This document shows positions 9,129-17,309 of a DNA stretch of 64,000 bases, piece by piece. The stretch comes from Sphingopyxis sp. DBS4. GTDB taxonomy: Bacteria; Pseudomonadota; Alphaproteobacteria; Sphingomonadales; Sphingomonadaceae. Below the pieces are notes generated by a model. It had not been told where the DNA came from, did no database searches, and saw nothing but the letters and a program-made list of their open reading frames with translations. The number at the start of each line of letters is the position of its first letter. The first letter of the stretch is position 1. The stretch is taken from NCBI RefSeq assembly GCF_024628865.1, contig NZ_CP102384.1, positions 383,001 to 447,000 on the forward strand, read 5' to 3'. A program made the position numbers and the translations under genes.

Positions 9129-10538
9129 TCAGGGTTTCCCCGCGTAAGCCTTCACCAGATCATACATATAGTCGCGCCCGACATAGACCGACCGCACCTC
9201 CATGCGTTCGTTGAGGCCGTGCGCGCCATTGCCGTCGGGGTCGCCCCACATGCCGGGAATGCCATAGGTCGGAATGCCGACCGCGCCGAGGAAGGTCGCG
9301 TCGGTATAGCCGTTCGCCATCGCGGGAACGACCTTCAGCCCCGGCCAATATTTGTCGACCAGCGTCTGCATCGGCCCGATCACCTTGGGATCGAGCGGCG
9401 GCGCGGGTGGGGCGGGGCGCTTGGGCGGTAGCTGGGTGACGGTAACGCCCGGATCGCCGATCAGCGTCGCCAGTTCGTCGCGGATCGATTCGATGCTGTG
9501 CCCCGGAAAGATGCGACAATTGACGTTCGCCCCCGCGCGCTGCGGCAGCGCATTCGCCGCGTGCCCGCCGTCGAGCAAAGTCGCGACGCAGGTCGTGCGC
9601 AGATTGCTGTGCAGGAAGACATCCTTGTTGACGATCGCCTCGGCCGCCTTGTCGGTGGGGTCCTTCGCGAGCGCGACCATTGCCCGGCCGGTCTCGTCGC
9701 CGCGCGCCGCGCCGGCTTCGGCGAAGAAACGCCGCGTCGTGTCGGTCATCTCGAGCGGGAAGTCATAGGCCGCGATCTTGCTCAGCGCGGCCGAGAGCTC
9801 GTAGATCGCGTTGGCGGGAACCGGCGCCGAGCTGTGGCCGCCGGGGTTGCGGGTTTCGAGGCGGAAATTGGCAAAGGTCTTTTCGCCGACCTGCACCGAC
9901 TGGCCGAGCACTTTGCCCTTTCCGTCGCTGTCGCCGCCGCCGCCTTCGTTGAGCGCGAATTCGGCGTCGATCAGGTCGCGCTTGTTCGCGGCGAGCCATT
10001 CGGCGCCGTTGAACGCGCCGTTGGTCTCCTCGCCGCAGGTCAGCGCGACCTTGACCGTGCGTTTGGGCTTATAGCCTTCCTGCTTGAAACGGATCAGCGT
10101 GTCGATCCAGACCGCCGCCTGCGCCTTGTCGTCGGCGGTGCCGCGGCCATAGAAATAGCCGTTTTCCTCGACCATCGTGAACGGGTCGCGCTCCCAATCC
10201 TCGCGCTTCGCCTCGACGACGTCGATATGCGCGATCAGCAGGATCGGCTTCGCGCGCTTCGACGTGCCGGGATAGACGGCGACGAGGCCGCCTTCCTTCG
10301 GATGTTCGGGAGTGCTGAACAGCGTAAGTTGATCGTCGGCGAAACCCGCGGCCTTGAGCCGCGCCGCCATGCGCTCTGCGGCGAGGGTGCAGCTTCCCGA
10401 GGAGAGCGTCGTGTTGGTCTCGACCAGCTCCTTGTAGAGGTCACGGAAAGCGAGCTGGTCGGGGCGCGGCGCCTCCTGCGCCAGGCCCGGCGTCGCCATC
10501 AGCAGCGCTGACGCCAGCAGCGCGGTTGCCTTCCTCAT
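9129..10538 (-). CDS. Exported M20 family metallopeptidase
   Basis: 469-aa zinc carboxypeptidase or dipeptidase-like enzyme, predicted to be exported. Seen: signal peptide (MRKATALLASALLMATPGLA), then HID in LIAHIDVVEAK and the GRGTADDKAQ motif, an EETNG catalytic glutamate segment, a dimerisation domain, and a C-terminal histidine (GAHGLNER). These are the metal ligands of M20 enzymes. I chose the ATG at 10538 because it gives a clean signal peptide; the longer frame to 10664 does not. Peptide substrate unknown. Confidence 0.86.
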   Translation of the reverse strand: MRKATALLASALLMATPGLAQEAPRPDQLAFRDLYKELVETNTTLSSGSCTLAAERMAARLKAAGFADDQLTLFSTPEHPKEGGLVAVYPGTSKRAKPILLIAHIDVVEAKREDWERDPFTMVEENGYFYGRGTADDKAQAAVWIDTLIRFKQEGYKPKRTVKVALTCGEETNGAFNGAEWLAANKRDLIDAEFALNEGGGGDSDGKGKVLGQSVQVGEKTFANFRLETRNPGGHSSAPVPANAIYELSAALSKIAAYDFPLEMTDTTRRFFAEAGAARGDETGRAMVALAKDPTDKAAEAIVNKDVFLHSNLRTTCVATLLDGGHAANALPQRAGANVNCRIFPGHSIESIRDELATLIGDPGVTVTQLPPKRPAPPAPPLDPKVIGPMQTLVDKYWPGLKVVPAMANGYTDATFLGAVGIPTYGIPGMWGDPDGNGAHGLNERMEVRSVYVGRDYMYDLVKAYAGKP

Positions 10539-10653
10539 CGTCTCTCCCCTCTTCCTGAAAGCTGAGAACGCTAAGGAGCAGAAAGCGGAGCGGGCCGCAA
10601 GCCGCTTGCACCCCCGCGGGCTTTCGCGCAAGTGCTGCGACGGGGAGAGAAAT

Positions 10654-11283
10654 TTGACCGCCATTGCTGACGATCCGCCCGGACTGGTGGCGCGCGCCGT
10701 GCGGCGCCTGCTGTTGCTGCTCTATCGCATGCGCGGCTGGAAGGCGGTGGGTGAGGTGCCTGAACCGCGGCGCTTCATCATCATCGCCGCCCCGCACACG
10801 AGCAACTGGGATTTCGTCAACTATCTCGGCCTCACCGCCGATCTGGGGGTGCGGCCGCATTTCATGGGCAAGCTGTCGCTGTTCCGCTGGCCGATCGCCG
10901 GCTTCATGCGCCAGATGGGCGGGGTGCCGGTCGATCGCGCCCATGCGAGCAACGCGGTGCAGCAGATGGTCGATGAATTCGCGCGCCGTGCCGAATTCAT
11001 GCTGACCGTCGCGCCCGAGGGAACGCGCGGCAAGGCGCGCAAATGGCGCACCGGCTTCTACCAGATCGCGCTGGCGGCGAAGGTGCCGATGGTCGTCGGG
11101 CTGATGGATTATGGGACCAGGACCGGCGGGCTCGGGCCGCTGATCTGGCCGACGGGCGATTTTCGGGCCGACATGATGAAGGTGTTCGACGTCTATAAGG
11201 GCTGTATTCCCAAACTCCCCGAGCGCGCGGTCCGTTCGATCGACGACATCGTGGGGACGGAGGAAGAAGGAGCAGGCGGATGA
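10654..11283 (+). CDS. Lysophospholipid acyltransferase-family protein
   Basis: About 209-aa acyltransferase of the PlsC superfamily. Seen: the HX4D motif in APHTSNWDF near residue 50 and the second motif APEGTRGKARKW near residue 125. These bind acyl donor and glycerol-phosphate-like acceptor in the family. No ATG is available at the 5' end. I chose TTG at 10654 because GGGGAGAG lies 4 nt upstream; TTG at 10606 would add 16 residues. Its stop overlaps the ATG of the next gene (ATGA), implying an operon. Confidence 0.8.
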   Translation: MTAIADDPPGLVARAVRRLLLLLYRMRGWKAVGEVPEPRRFIIIAAPHTSNWDFVNYLGLTADLGVRPHFMGKLSLFRWPIAGFMRQMGGVPVDRAHASNAVQQMVDEFARRAEFMLTVAPEGTRGKARKWRTGFYQIALAAKVPMVVGLMDYGTRTGGLGPLIWPTGDFRADMMKVFDVYKGCIPKLPERAVRSIDDIVGTEEEGAGG

Positions 11284-12098
11284 GCGGCTTGCCGGCGATG
11301 CTGGGGTTGAATTTTGCGGCGTTGATTGCCGTGGTGCTGATCCTGTGGGCGGTCGCCGTCCGCATCCGCGACGTGTCGTTCATCGATGCTTTTTGGGCAT
11401 TCGGCATGGTGATGCTGGCTTGGGCGAGCGCCTTGCAGGCCGGGGTTGGCGCGCCGCACGGGCTGTTGCTGCTCGGCCTCACGACCTTGTGGGGCTTGCG
11501 TCTCGCCTTCCATCTGTTCCGGCGTTGGCGTACAGCGGGCGAGGATCCGCGCTATCGGAAGATCCTCGGCGGCGTCATGAAGCAGCGCGGCTGGAGCTGG
11601 CCGCGTTCGGCGCTGGTGATGGTGTTCCTGATGCAGGCGCCGCTCCTCTTCGTCACTTGCCTTCCCGCGCAGATCGGTATCTGGGCGAGCACGGCGGACG
11701 CGGCGCCCGCCGTCGGCGTTGCCGGATGGATCGGCGCGATTGCGGCCCTGACCGGGATCGCGTTCGAGAGCATCGGCGACGCGCAACTCGCGCGATTTCG
11801 CGCCGATCCCGCGAACAAGGGCAAGGTTCTCGACACCGGCCTCTGGCGCTATACGCGGCATCCCAATTATTTCGGCGACGTGCTGACATGGTGGGGCCTG
11901 TGGCTGATCGCCGCCGACCTCGGCCCGTGGATCGCGCTTGCGAGCGTGATCGGGCCGCTATTCCTGACCTTCACTCTCACCAAATGGTCGGGCAAGGCGC
12001 TGCTTGAAAAGGGGCTGCACAAGACGCGCCCCCGCTATGCCGATTACGTCGAGCGCACTTCGGGATTTGTGCCATGGCTGCCAAAGACCAAGGTCTAG
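11280..12098 (+). CDS. DUF1295 membrane protein (steroid 5-alpha reductase-like fold)
   Basis: 272-aa integral membrane protein with several hydrophobic helices. Seen: the conserved C-terminal LWRYTRHPNYFGDV block, followed by LEKGLHKTRPRYADY, diagnostic of DUF1295 proteins, which belong to the same superfamily as steroid 5-alpha reductases and ICMT methyltransferases. Substrate unknown. It overlaps the acyltransferase gene by 4 nt upstream and the next gene by 25 nt downstream, so the three form a tightly coupled unit, possibly concerned with lipids (inferred). Confidence 0.85.
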   Translation: MSGLPAMLGLNFAALIAVVLILWAVAVRIRDVSFIDAFWAFGMVMLAWASALQAGVGAPHGLLLLGLTTLWGLRLAFHLFRRWRTAGEDPRYRKILGGVMKQRGWSWPRSALVMVFLMQAPLLFVTCLPAQIGIWASTADAAPAVGVAGWIGAIAALTGIAFESIGDAQLARFRADPANKGKVLDTGLWRYTRHPNYFGDVLTWWGLWLIAADLGPWIALASVIGPLFLTFTLTKWSGKALLEKGLHKTRPRYADYVERTSGFVPWLPKTKV

Positions 12099-12499
12099 GC
12101 GCGCCCGAAACCGCTGCCGACGTCTCGGCGCTCGGCGATGTGCCGCGCATCCGCGCGATCCTGACCGAGGCGGCGCGTGAGGGGCGGAGCGTCAGCTATT
12201 CCGAACTGCTTGGCGACCTCGGCTTTCGCTTCACGCGGCCCAAGATGCGCGCGGTGTGCCGGACGCTGGCCGAGGTCGACCGTCTCTGCGCCCTCGACGG
12301 CGAGCCCGACCTCGCGGTGCTGGTGGTGCGCGAGAGCGACCGCCTGCCGGGGCAGGGCTGGTGGGTCGGCGGCACCGCGCTGCTCCTCGGCTACGACGGC
12401 CCGTGGGAGGGCGCCGCGGCGGCGCGCTTCATCCGCGAGCAGCAGCAGGCGGTGTTCGATTATTGGGGCAAGCTGCAAGGGGATGTCAGAAATGAATGA
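12074..12499 (+). CDS. Conserved hypothetical protein in DUF1295 operon
   Basis: 141-aa soluble protein. I do not recognise a family with certainty. Seen: a helical N-terminal half with SYSELLGDLGFRFT and RPKMRAVCRTLAEVD, which could be a winged-helix-like unit, then PDLAVLVVRESDRLPGQGWW and an aromatic-rich C-terminus. The start lies inside the DUF1295 gene in another frame (25 nt overlap), and its own stop overlaps the start of the next gene. Base composition is like the host's. Confidence 0.68.
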   Translation: MAAKDQGLGAPETAADVSALGDVPRIRAILTEAAREGRSVSYSELLGDLGFRFTRPKMRAVCRTLAEVDRLCALDGEPDLAVLVVRESDRLPGQGWWVGGTALLLGYDGPWEGAAAARFIREQQQAVFDYWGKLQGDVRNE

Positions 12500-13400
12500 A
12501 ATGATTGCGCGCCTGACGGCTATTGCCGCTTTGATCACCGCGCCGTTTGCATATGCCCAAACACCTGCCCCTCCAGTTCCGCCGCCTGCGCTCGCGTCTG
12601 ACGGAGTGTCGGCCCGAAAGATGTCGAGCACGGAAGCATTAAACACACTGTTCGAGCTAAATGGTCCTTTGGCCGCCAATTCGGGCCAGTGTCAAACCCG
12701 GCCATTCGGCCTTCTCGCGCGCGCGCTTCAATCCGAAGCCAAAAACGTATCGAAAAAAAAGGAACAAGAATCTGCGGTCGAATATCAGGAAAGGCTGAGG
12801 CGAACGGCACAAGTTATTTACGGCAGGCAAATTTCCGTCTGTCTGCCTTTTGACGGACCCGGTGTAGCGATGACCTATTCTCCATCCGAACAGATGATTT
12901 ACGGACGGTTTAACCGCGAGTTCGATGTTGATGTATTTAGGAAATCGCGAGGGCCTCAGACCATCCCTACGGACACCACGCCATTTAAAGTCGAATTGAC
13001 CGAGGGGTTTGTTAGTGCTGCCTCACTTGATATTCCGAAGGCCATGCCATGCCTGATCGAATGGAACCGACGTGAGCTTGAGAAAAAAATGCCCGAGCCG
13101 CCGAAGGAAGAGCCCTGGCGTGAGTCGTTCAAATGGCCGAGGAATGAATTCGAATTCCGGATGTCCGCCACGGCGGGCGACGAAACGTCGCTCAGGTCTC
13201 GCGGCCGCTTCATCATCGTTGGGCGGCTCACCTCCCCATGGTTCGCCGAGAGCGGGCGAAATCTACCCGCGACCCGCCATGATCCGATCATAAGAGACGA
13301 CACCGTTTTCACCCTTCACATCGCCGCAGAAAAGTTCGTCGTGCTGGATGCCGCCGGGAAAGAACGCTGGTCTTGCTCCGTCTCTTCGCAGGCTCAATAA
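12492..13400 (+). CDS. Exported orphan protein, low G+C
   Basis: 302-aa protein of unknown function, predicted secreted or periplasmic. Seen: N-terminal signal peptide ending near AQTP, a proline-rich linker, then a region with two or more cysteines (SGQCQTRP, SVCLPFDG) and a final SCSV. G+C and codon use are clearly lower than the neighbours, suggesting a recent arrival or weak codon selection. I chose ATG 12492, nine nt after AAGGGG; ATG 12483 adds three residues. Start overlaps the previous gene by 8 nt. Confidence 0.72.
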   Translation: MNEMIARLTAIAALITAPFAYAQTPAPPVPPPALASDGVSARKMSSTEALNTLFELNGPLAANSGQCQTRPFGLLARALQSEAKNVSKKKEQESAVEYQERLRRTAQVIYGRQISVCLPFDGPGVAMTYSPSEQMIYGRFNREFDVDVFRKSRGPQTIPTDTTPFKVELTEGFVSAASLDIPKAMPCLIEWNRRELEKKMPEPPKEEPWRESFKWPRNEFEFRMSATAGDETSLRSRGRFIIVGRLTSPWFAESGRNLPATRHDPIIRDDTVFTLHIAAEKFVVLDAAGKERWSCSVSSQAQ

Positions 13401-13503
13401 TAGCGCATGTTTGCCGTCGCTCCGGTTTTTTACTCGGAAGCGGTTCGGCAGGTGCCCCGCCTGTCAAGTCTGGAGCGAGATGGCCTGATTGGGGCCATAA
13501 TTC

Positions 13504-14448
13504 CTACTTTTTGAGCCCGATCTCGCGCAGCCGCTCCTGCAGATAGTCGTCGGCGGTGATCGGCGTCGGGTAGAGATTCGGGTGCGACGCATCGATGCAG
13601 CTTTCCAGCGTCCGAATCGGATAGTCCGAGCGGAAATGCAGGAAGAAGGGCATCGAGTAGCGCGCGACGCTGGCGCGGCCCGCGTCGGGGTTGCGGACGC
13701 GGTGGGTGGTCGAGGGGAGGCGGTTGTTGGTCAGCCGCTGGAGCATGTCGCCGACATTGACCGCCATCGCGCCCGGCGGCGGACTGACCGGAAGCCACGA
13801 CCCGTCCTTGTCGAGGATTTCGAGTCCCGCTTCCTCGGCGCCCAGGAGGAGCGTGATCGTGTTGATGTCCTCATGCGCCTCGGCGCGGATGCCCTTCGCG
13901 GGGCCCGCGACCGGCGGATAATGGAGCAGGCGCATCACGCTGTTGCCGTCCTTCACCGTGTCGTCGAAGAAATCGGGCGCGAGGCCGAGGTAGCGCGCGA
14001 TCCCCGACAGCAGCCGGCCGCCGACGCGGTCGAATTCGGCGAACAATTTGTCATAGACGGCGCGGAAGCCGTCGACTTCCTGCGGCCAGACGTTGTTCGG
14101 CTGCTGCGCGGCGAGCGGGTGCCCTTCGGGCAGGTCGCGGCCGACGTGCCAGAACTCCTTGAGGTCGACCTCCTTCGCGCCCTTGGCGATCTCGGTCCCG
14201 AACGGCGTATAGCCGCGCGCACCGCCGCCGCCGGATATATGATAGGCGCGCTTCGCCGCCTCGGGCAGCGCGAAGAAGGCCTTCGCCTTCGTCCAGGCAT
14301 CGTCGATCAGCGCGGGGTCGATGCCATGATCGGTGATCATCGCGAAGCCGAAGCGCTCGAACGAGGCGCCGAAGTCGTGGGCGAACTGCTCGGCGGGGAG
14401 CGACATGGAAATGACGGGAACGGCAGCGGTCATGCGTGGGAAGTCCAT
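13504..14448 (-). CDS. Isopenicillin N synthase-like 2-oxoglutarate/Fe(II) oxygenase
   Basis: 314-aa non-haem iron oxygenase. Seen: DIOX_N region at about 10-125, then the iron triad with AHEDINTITLL (His-x-Asp) near residue 197 and TTHRVRNP (second His) near residue 255, followed by ASVARYSM (the R-x-S pair that binds 2-oxoglutarate). Similar proteins in proteobacteria are annotated as isopenicillin N synthase family oxygenases, but their substrates are unknown. An ATG at 14433 (MTAAV) is an equally good start. It has no obvious pathway neighbours. Confidence 0.85.
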   Translation of the reverse strand: MDFPRMTAAVPVISMSLPAEQFAHDFGASFERFGFAMITDHGIDPALIDDAWTKAKAFFALPEAAKRAYHISGGGGARGYTPFGTEIAKGAKEVDLKEFWHVGRDLPEGHPLAAQQPNNVWPQEVDGFRAVYDKLFAEFDRVGGRLLSGIARYLGLAPDFFDDTVKDGNSVMRLLHYPPVAGPAKGIRAEAHEDINTITLLLGAEEAGLEILDKDGSWLPVSPPPGAMAVNVGDMLQRLTNNRLPSTTHRVRNPDAGRASVARYSMPFFLHFRSDYPIRTLESCIDASHPNLYPTPITADDYLQERLREIGLKK

Positions 14449-14567
14449 TCGATTCAGGGGCGGCGCCCGGCGGGCGCTGGATGACTCGCGATTTAGGCGC
14501 TGCGGCGCGCGGGTTAAAGGGAAAAAGGCGGTTTCGTCCCGCGCCGGGCTCGGCTAGACCCGCCGCC

Positions 14568-14993
14568 ATGGCAAAGCAATATTGGCTGATGAAATCCGAA
14601 CCCGACGCCTATGCGTGGGACCAGCTCGTCAAGGACGGCACCGGTATCTGGGACGGCGTGCGCAACCACAGCGCCAAGCTCAACATGAAGGCGATGAAGG
14701 TCGGCGACGAAGCGCTCTTCTATCACAGCAATATCGGCAAGGAATGCGTCGGGATCCTGACGATCACCGAAGAGGCCTTTCCCGATCCGACCGCCGAAGA
14801 GGGATCGCCGTGGGTCGTGGTGCGCGTCGCGCCGGTGCGCGCTCTGGCGCATCCCGTAACGCTGGCGGCGATCAAGGCCGACCCGAAGCTCGCCGACATG
14901 GACCTCATTCGCCTGTCGCGCCTGTCGGTCGGGCGGGTCAAGCCTGATGAGTGGAAGCATATCCTGAAGATGTCGGAAACGGCGGCGGGTTGA
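14568..14993 (+). CDS. EVE domain-containing protein
   Basis: 141-aa protein that is almost entirely an EVE domain, a PUA-like fold thought to bind modified bases in RNA or DNA. Seen: QYWLMKSEPDAYAWDQL at the N-terminus, GVRNHSAKLNMKAM, GDEALFYHSN and a C-terminal LIRLSRLSVGRV. Length and these motifs match bacterial relatives of human thymocyte nuclear protein 1. Upstream gene is divergent; downstream is a family A repeat and a convergent PilZ gene. Confidence 0.9.
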   Translation: MAKQYWLMKSEPDAYAWDQLVKDGTGIWDGVRNHSAKLNMKAMKVGDEALFYHSNIGKECVGILTITEEAFPDPTAEEGSPWVVVRVAPVRALAHPVTLAAIKADPKLADMDLIRLSRLSVGRVKPDEWKHILKMSETAAG

Positions 14994-15000
14994 GCCTCTT

Positions 15001-15077
15001 CGTCATTGCGAGCGCAGCGAAGCAATTCAGAGCGGTTTACGCTTACTCTGGATTGCTTCGCTGCGCTCGTAATGACG
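15001..15077. repeat. Palindromic intergenic repeat, family A, copy 2
   Basis: 77-nt inverted repeat with arms CGTCATTGCGAGCGCAGCGA and its near-perfect complement around a short AT-richer loop. Located between convergent EVE and PilZ genes. Nearly the same arms as copy 3 at 21876; copy 1 at 9027 has a different inner stem. Confidence 0.88.
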
Positions 15078-15090
15078 AGCTTTAGGAAGT

Positions 15091-15426
15091 CTATCGCAGC
15101 TTTATTTGCAGATGCTTTGCCACCGACGGATGCAGCGGATTGACGAACTCGCAGCCGAAATTATTGCCGTCGGCGCGGCGGACGACGGCTTCGAGCTGTT
15201 GCAGGCCGGGCAGGTTGACCCAGATGTGCTTGCCGATCTTGGGGCGCGCGAAGGTGACCATGCGAAAGCCCGTCGAGGAGAGATCGAACAGTTCGACGTC
15301 GAACGGGTTGAAGCCTGGCTCGCGAAAGCGCGCGCGACCGCACACGGGCGCGCGCTCGGCGCCTCGCGTCCGCGCTACCGGTTTGCCGTTGGTTGTCGTC
15401 TGCACGGTCCTGCGTCCCAGCCTCAT
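15091..15426 (-). CDS. PilZ domain protein
   Basis: 111-aa stand-alone PilZ domain, a likely cyclic-di-GMP receptor. Seen: an arginine-rich lead (CGRARFRE) followed about 20 residues later by FDLSSTGFRM, matching the RxxxR ... D/NxSxxG pattern, then an FGCEF-type strand near the end. Partners cannot be read from context. Three other cyclic-di-GMP domains sit within 15 kb (GGDEF/EAL proteins at 1789 and 17310, the latter with its own PilZ). Confidence 0.82.
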   Translation of the reverse strand: MRLGRRTVQTTTNGKPVARTRGAERAPVCGRARFREPGFNPFDVELFDLSSTGFRMVTFARPKIGKHIWVNLPGLQQLEAVVRRADGNNFGCEFVNPLHPSVAKHLQIKLR

Positions 15427-15487
15427 CTGATTCGGGCCGAAACTAGCGCCCCATTGGTTATCCTAAAGTGAAGAAGCATGGTGAATT

Positions 15488-16078
15488 TCACGGGTGCGGC
15501 GGCGCGTCTCCGACCGCCATCAAATGGCCGGGATAGGGCGCGACGAGCCCGCTCGCCTCGCGCCAGTCGGCGGTCAGCCAGCGCTCCTGGTCCTCGGGCG
15601 CAAGGATCAGCGGCATGGCATTTGGCTGATAACGTTCGAGGAGGCTGTTGGGATCGGTGACGAGCAGCGCGAAGCTCGGCCAGTCCCCGGTCTGGCGCTG
15701 GATCCCGGCAAAAGCGAAAATCGGCCGGCCGGGAAGCGAGAACCAATGCTGGCGGCGTGCGCCGTCCGGACCCGACCATTCGGCATAGCTCGTCGCCGGA
15801 ATCAGGCAGCGAAGTTCGGGATGGCGCAGCGTGCCGATCCAGAAGGGGCTGGCGAGGTTGCGGACGCTGGTGATCGGCCGCGTCCCGCGTGGCGGCGGCG
15901 GGACGCCCCACAATCGCGGGCGCAGGAAACGGCGCGGCCCGCCGCGGCTGTCGGGGACGATCACCGGCGCCGGGCGGCCCGGCGCGACATAGTCGCCCGT
16001 CCATGGATCGTCGCCGGTCTCGACCCCGAAAGCGTTGGAAATCTGCGCCGCCGTGGCGTCGAGGCGATAGAGTTGCAT
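15488..16078 (-). CDS. Degenerate SRAP (YedK/HMCES-like) protein lacking Cys2
   Basis: 196-aa SRAP-fold protein. Active members crosslink to abasic sites through Cys2 exposed by removal of Met1. Seen: the family blocks SVRNLASPFW (Asn near 74), RCLIPATSYAEW (Glu100) and AMPLIL. But the start reads MQLYRL where relatives read MCNLYR, so Cys2 is absent, and the usual His before AMP is Gln (about 151). Asn and Glu remain. No upstream in-frame start restores MCN. It may be an inactive paralogue or use another chemistry. Confidence 0.82.
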   Translation of the reverse strand: MQLYRLDATAAQISNAFGVETGDDPWTGDYVAPGRPAPVIVPDSRGGPRRFLRPRLWGVPPPPRGTRPITSVRNLASPFWIGTLRHPELRCLIPATSYAEWSGPDGARRQHWFSLPGRPIFAFAGIQRQTGDWPSFALLVTDPNSLLERYQPNAMPLILAPEDQERWLTADWREASGLVAPYPGHLMAVGDAPPHP

Positions 16079-16092
16079 CGCCTCGGCGTCCG

Positions 16093-16491
16093 CTAGTCGA
16101 AGGACACGCGGCCGCGTCCGGCCTTGACTGTGGCGCGGGCTTTCTTGCTGTCGACGCGCCGTGCCTTGGCCGCCTTGCTCGGCTTGGTCTTGATGCGCTT
16201 TTCGGGGCGGACGAGCGCGGCATCGACCAGCTCGCTCAGCCGTTGCCGCGCGTCGGCGCGGTTCGCTTCCTGCGTGCGGAAGCGGCGCGCGAGAATGACC
16301 AGTTCGCCCTCGGTCGTCATCCGGCTGCCCGCGAGCGTCTTCAATCGCCGATAGGCGTCGGGGGGCAGGCCGAGCGCATAGACATCGACGCGAAGCTGGC
16401 AGGCGGTCGCGACCTTGTTGACATTCTGCCCGCCTGGCCCCGTACCCGCGAGGAATTTTTCCGTGATCGCGCTTTCGGGGATGTCAGCCAC
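16093..16491 (-). CDS. arfB: Alternative ribosome-rescue factor ArfB / peptidyl-tRNA hydrolase
   Basis: 132-aa codon-independent peptidyl-tRNA hydrolase that rescues stalled ribosomes. Seen: GTGPGGQNVNKVAT near residue 18, containing the catalytic GGQ, and a basic C-terminal tail rich in Lys/Arg (EKRIKTKPSKAAKARR) that in the family enters the empty mRNA channel. I chose GTG at 16491, which overlaps the stop of the upstream pseudouridine synthase gene by 8 nt; the longer frame to 16584 is that gene's shadow. Confidence 0.9.
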   Translation of the reverse strand: MADIPESAITEKFLAGTGPGGQNVNKVATACQLRVDVYALGLPPDAYRRLKTLAGSRMTTEGELVILARRFRTQEANRADARQRLSELVDAALVRPEKRIKTKPSKAAKARRVDSKKARATVKAGRGRVSFD

Positions 16492-17167
16492 GGGTCGGCG
16501 CCGCGCCTTCCGGCGGCTCGAACCCCAGCGCGGCGAAGCGGTCGGGGAAGGGAGCTTCAGCGATGATCGACGGCTTGACGTCACGTTTCACGACGAGCCG
16601 TTCGGCATGAAGCATCGTGCGATCCTTCGGCCCGCCGGTGCCGTAGACGGGATCGCCGACGATCGGAAAGCCGAGCCCTTCGAGCGCGTGGACCCGAAGC
16701 TGATGCGTGCGCCCGGTCTCGGGACGGAAGCGGAGCAGCGCGCGGCCGCCCGCGACCGCCAGCTTTTCCCAATGCGACACCGACGGCTTGCCTTTCGGGT
16801 CGACGACCATCCGCCAGCCCGCCTCGGCGGTCGACGTCTTGCCGAGCGGCAGGTCGATGATGCCGCGATCGTCCGCCGGCACCCCGGCGAGGATCGCGAG
16901 ATATTGCTTCTCGACCTCGCGCCCCTCGAAGGCGCGGGTGAAGCGCCCGTGCGCCTTGGGATTGCGCGCGAGAAGCAGGCAGCCCGAGGTGTCGCGGTCG
17001 AGCCGGTGGACCGCGAGCGGCCAGCGCTTGAAGCCGAAGCGCAGGCTGTCGAGATGATTTTCGAGGCTGAGGCTGCCGTCGCGCGGCGGATCGACCGGCA
17101 GGCCTTCGGGCTTGTCGATGACGAGTGCCTCGCCGTCGAGGAAGAGAATGCGATCGGAAAGCAGCAT
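16484..17167 (-). CDS. RluA-family pseudouridine synthase
   Basis: 227-aa enzyme that isomerises uridine to pseudouridine in rRNA or tRNA. Seen: LVIDKPEGLPVD near the N-terminus, the catalytic AVHRLDRDTSGCLLLA (Asp near residue 55), and a C-terminal GRTHQLRVHALEGLGFPIVGD. There is no S4 domain. Specific target site cannot be assigned. I chose the ATG at 17167 (MLLSDR); the longer frame has no supported N-terminus. Likely translated with arfB downstream. Confidence 0.87.
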   Translation of the reverse strand: MLLSDRILFLDGEALVIDKPEGLPVDPPRDGSLSLENHLDSLRFGFKRWPLAVHRLDRDTSGCLLLARNPKAHGRFTRAFEGREVEKQYLAILAGVPADDRGIIDLPLGKTSTAEAGWRMVVDPKGKPSVSHWEKLAVAGGRALLRFRPETGRTHQLRVHALEGLGFPIVGDPVYGTGGPKDRTMLHAERLVVKRDVKPSIIAEAPFPDRFAALGFEPPEGAAPTRG

Positions 17168-17309
17168 GGCGCGCCTATAGGCGAAGCGGGGCGCGACGCC
17201 AACTTTCCCTATATGGGACAGGAGCGAGCGCCGGGAGCTCCGATATTTACAATATGGCAAGGCATTGCGGGCATTGCGGACCCCGGACTTAAGGGGTGGG
17301 TAAGGCTTC

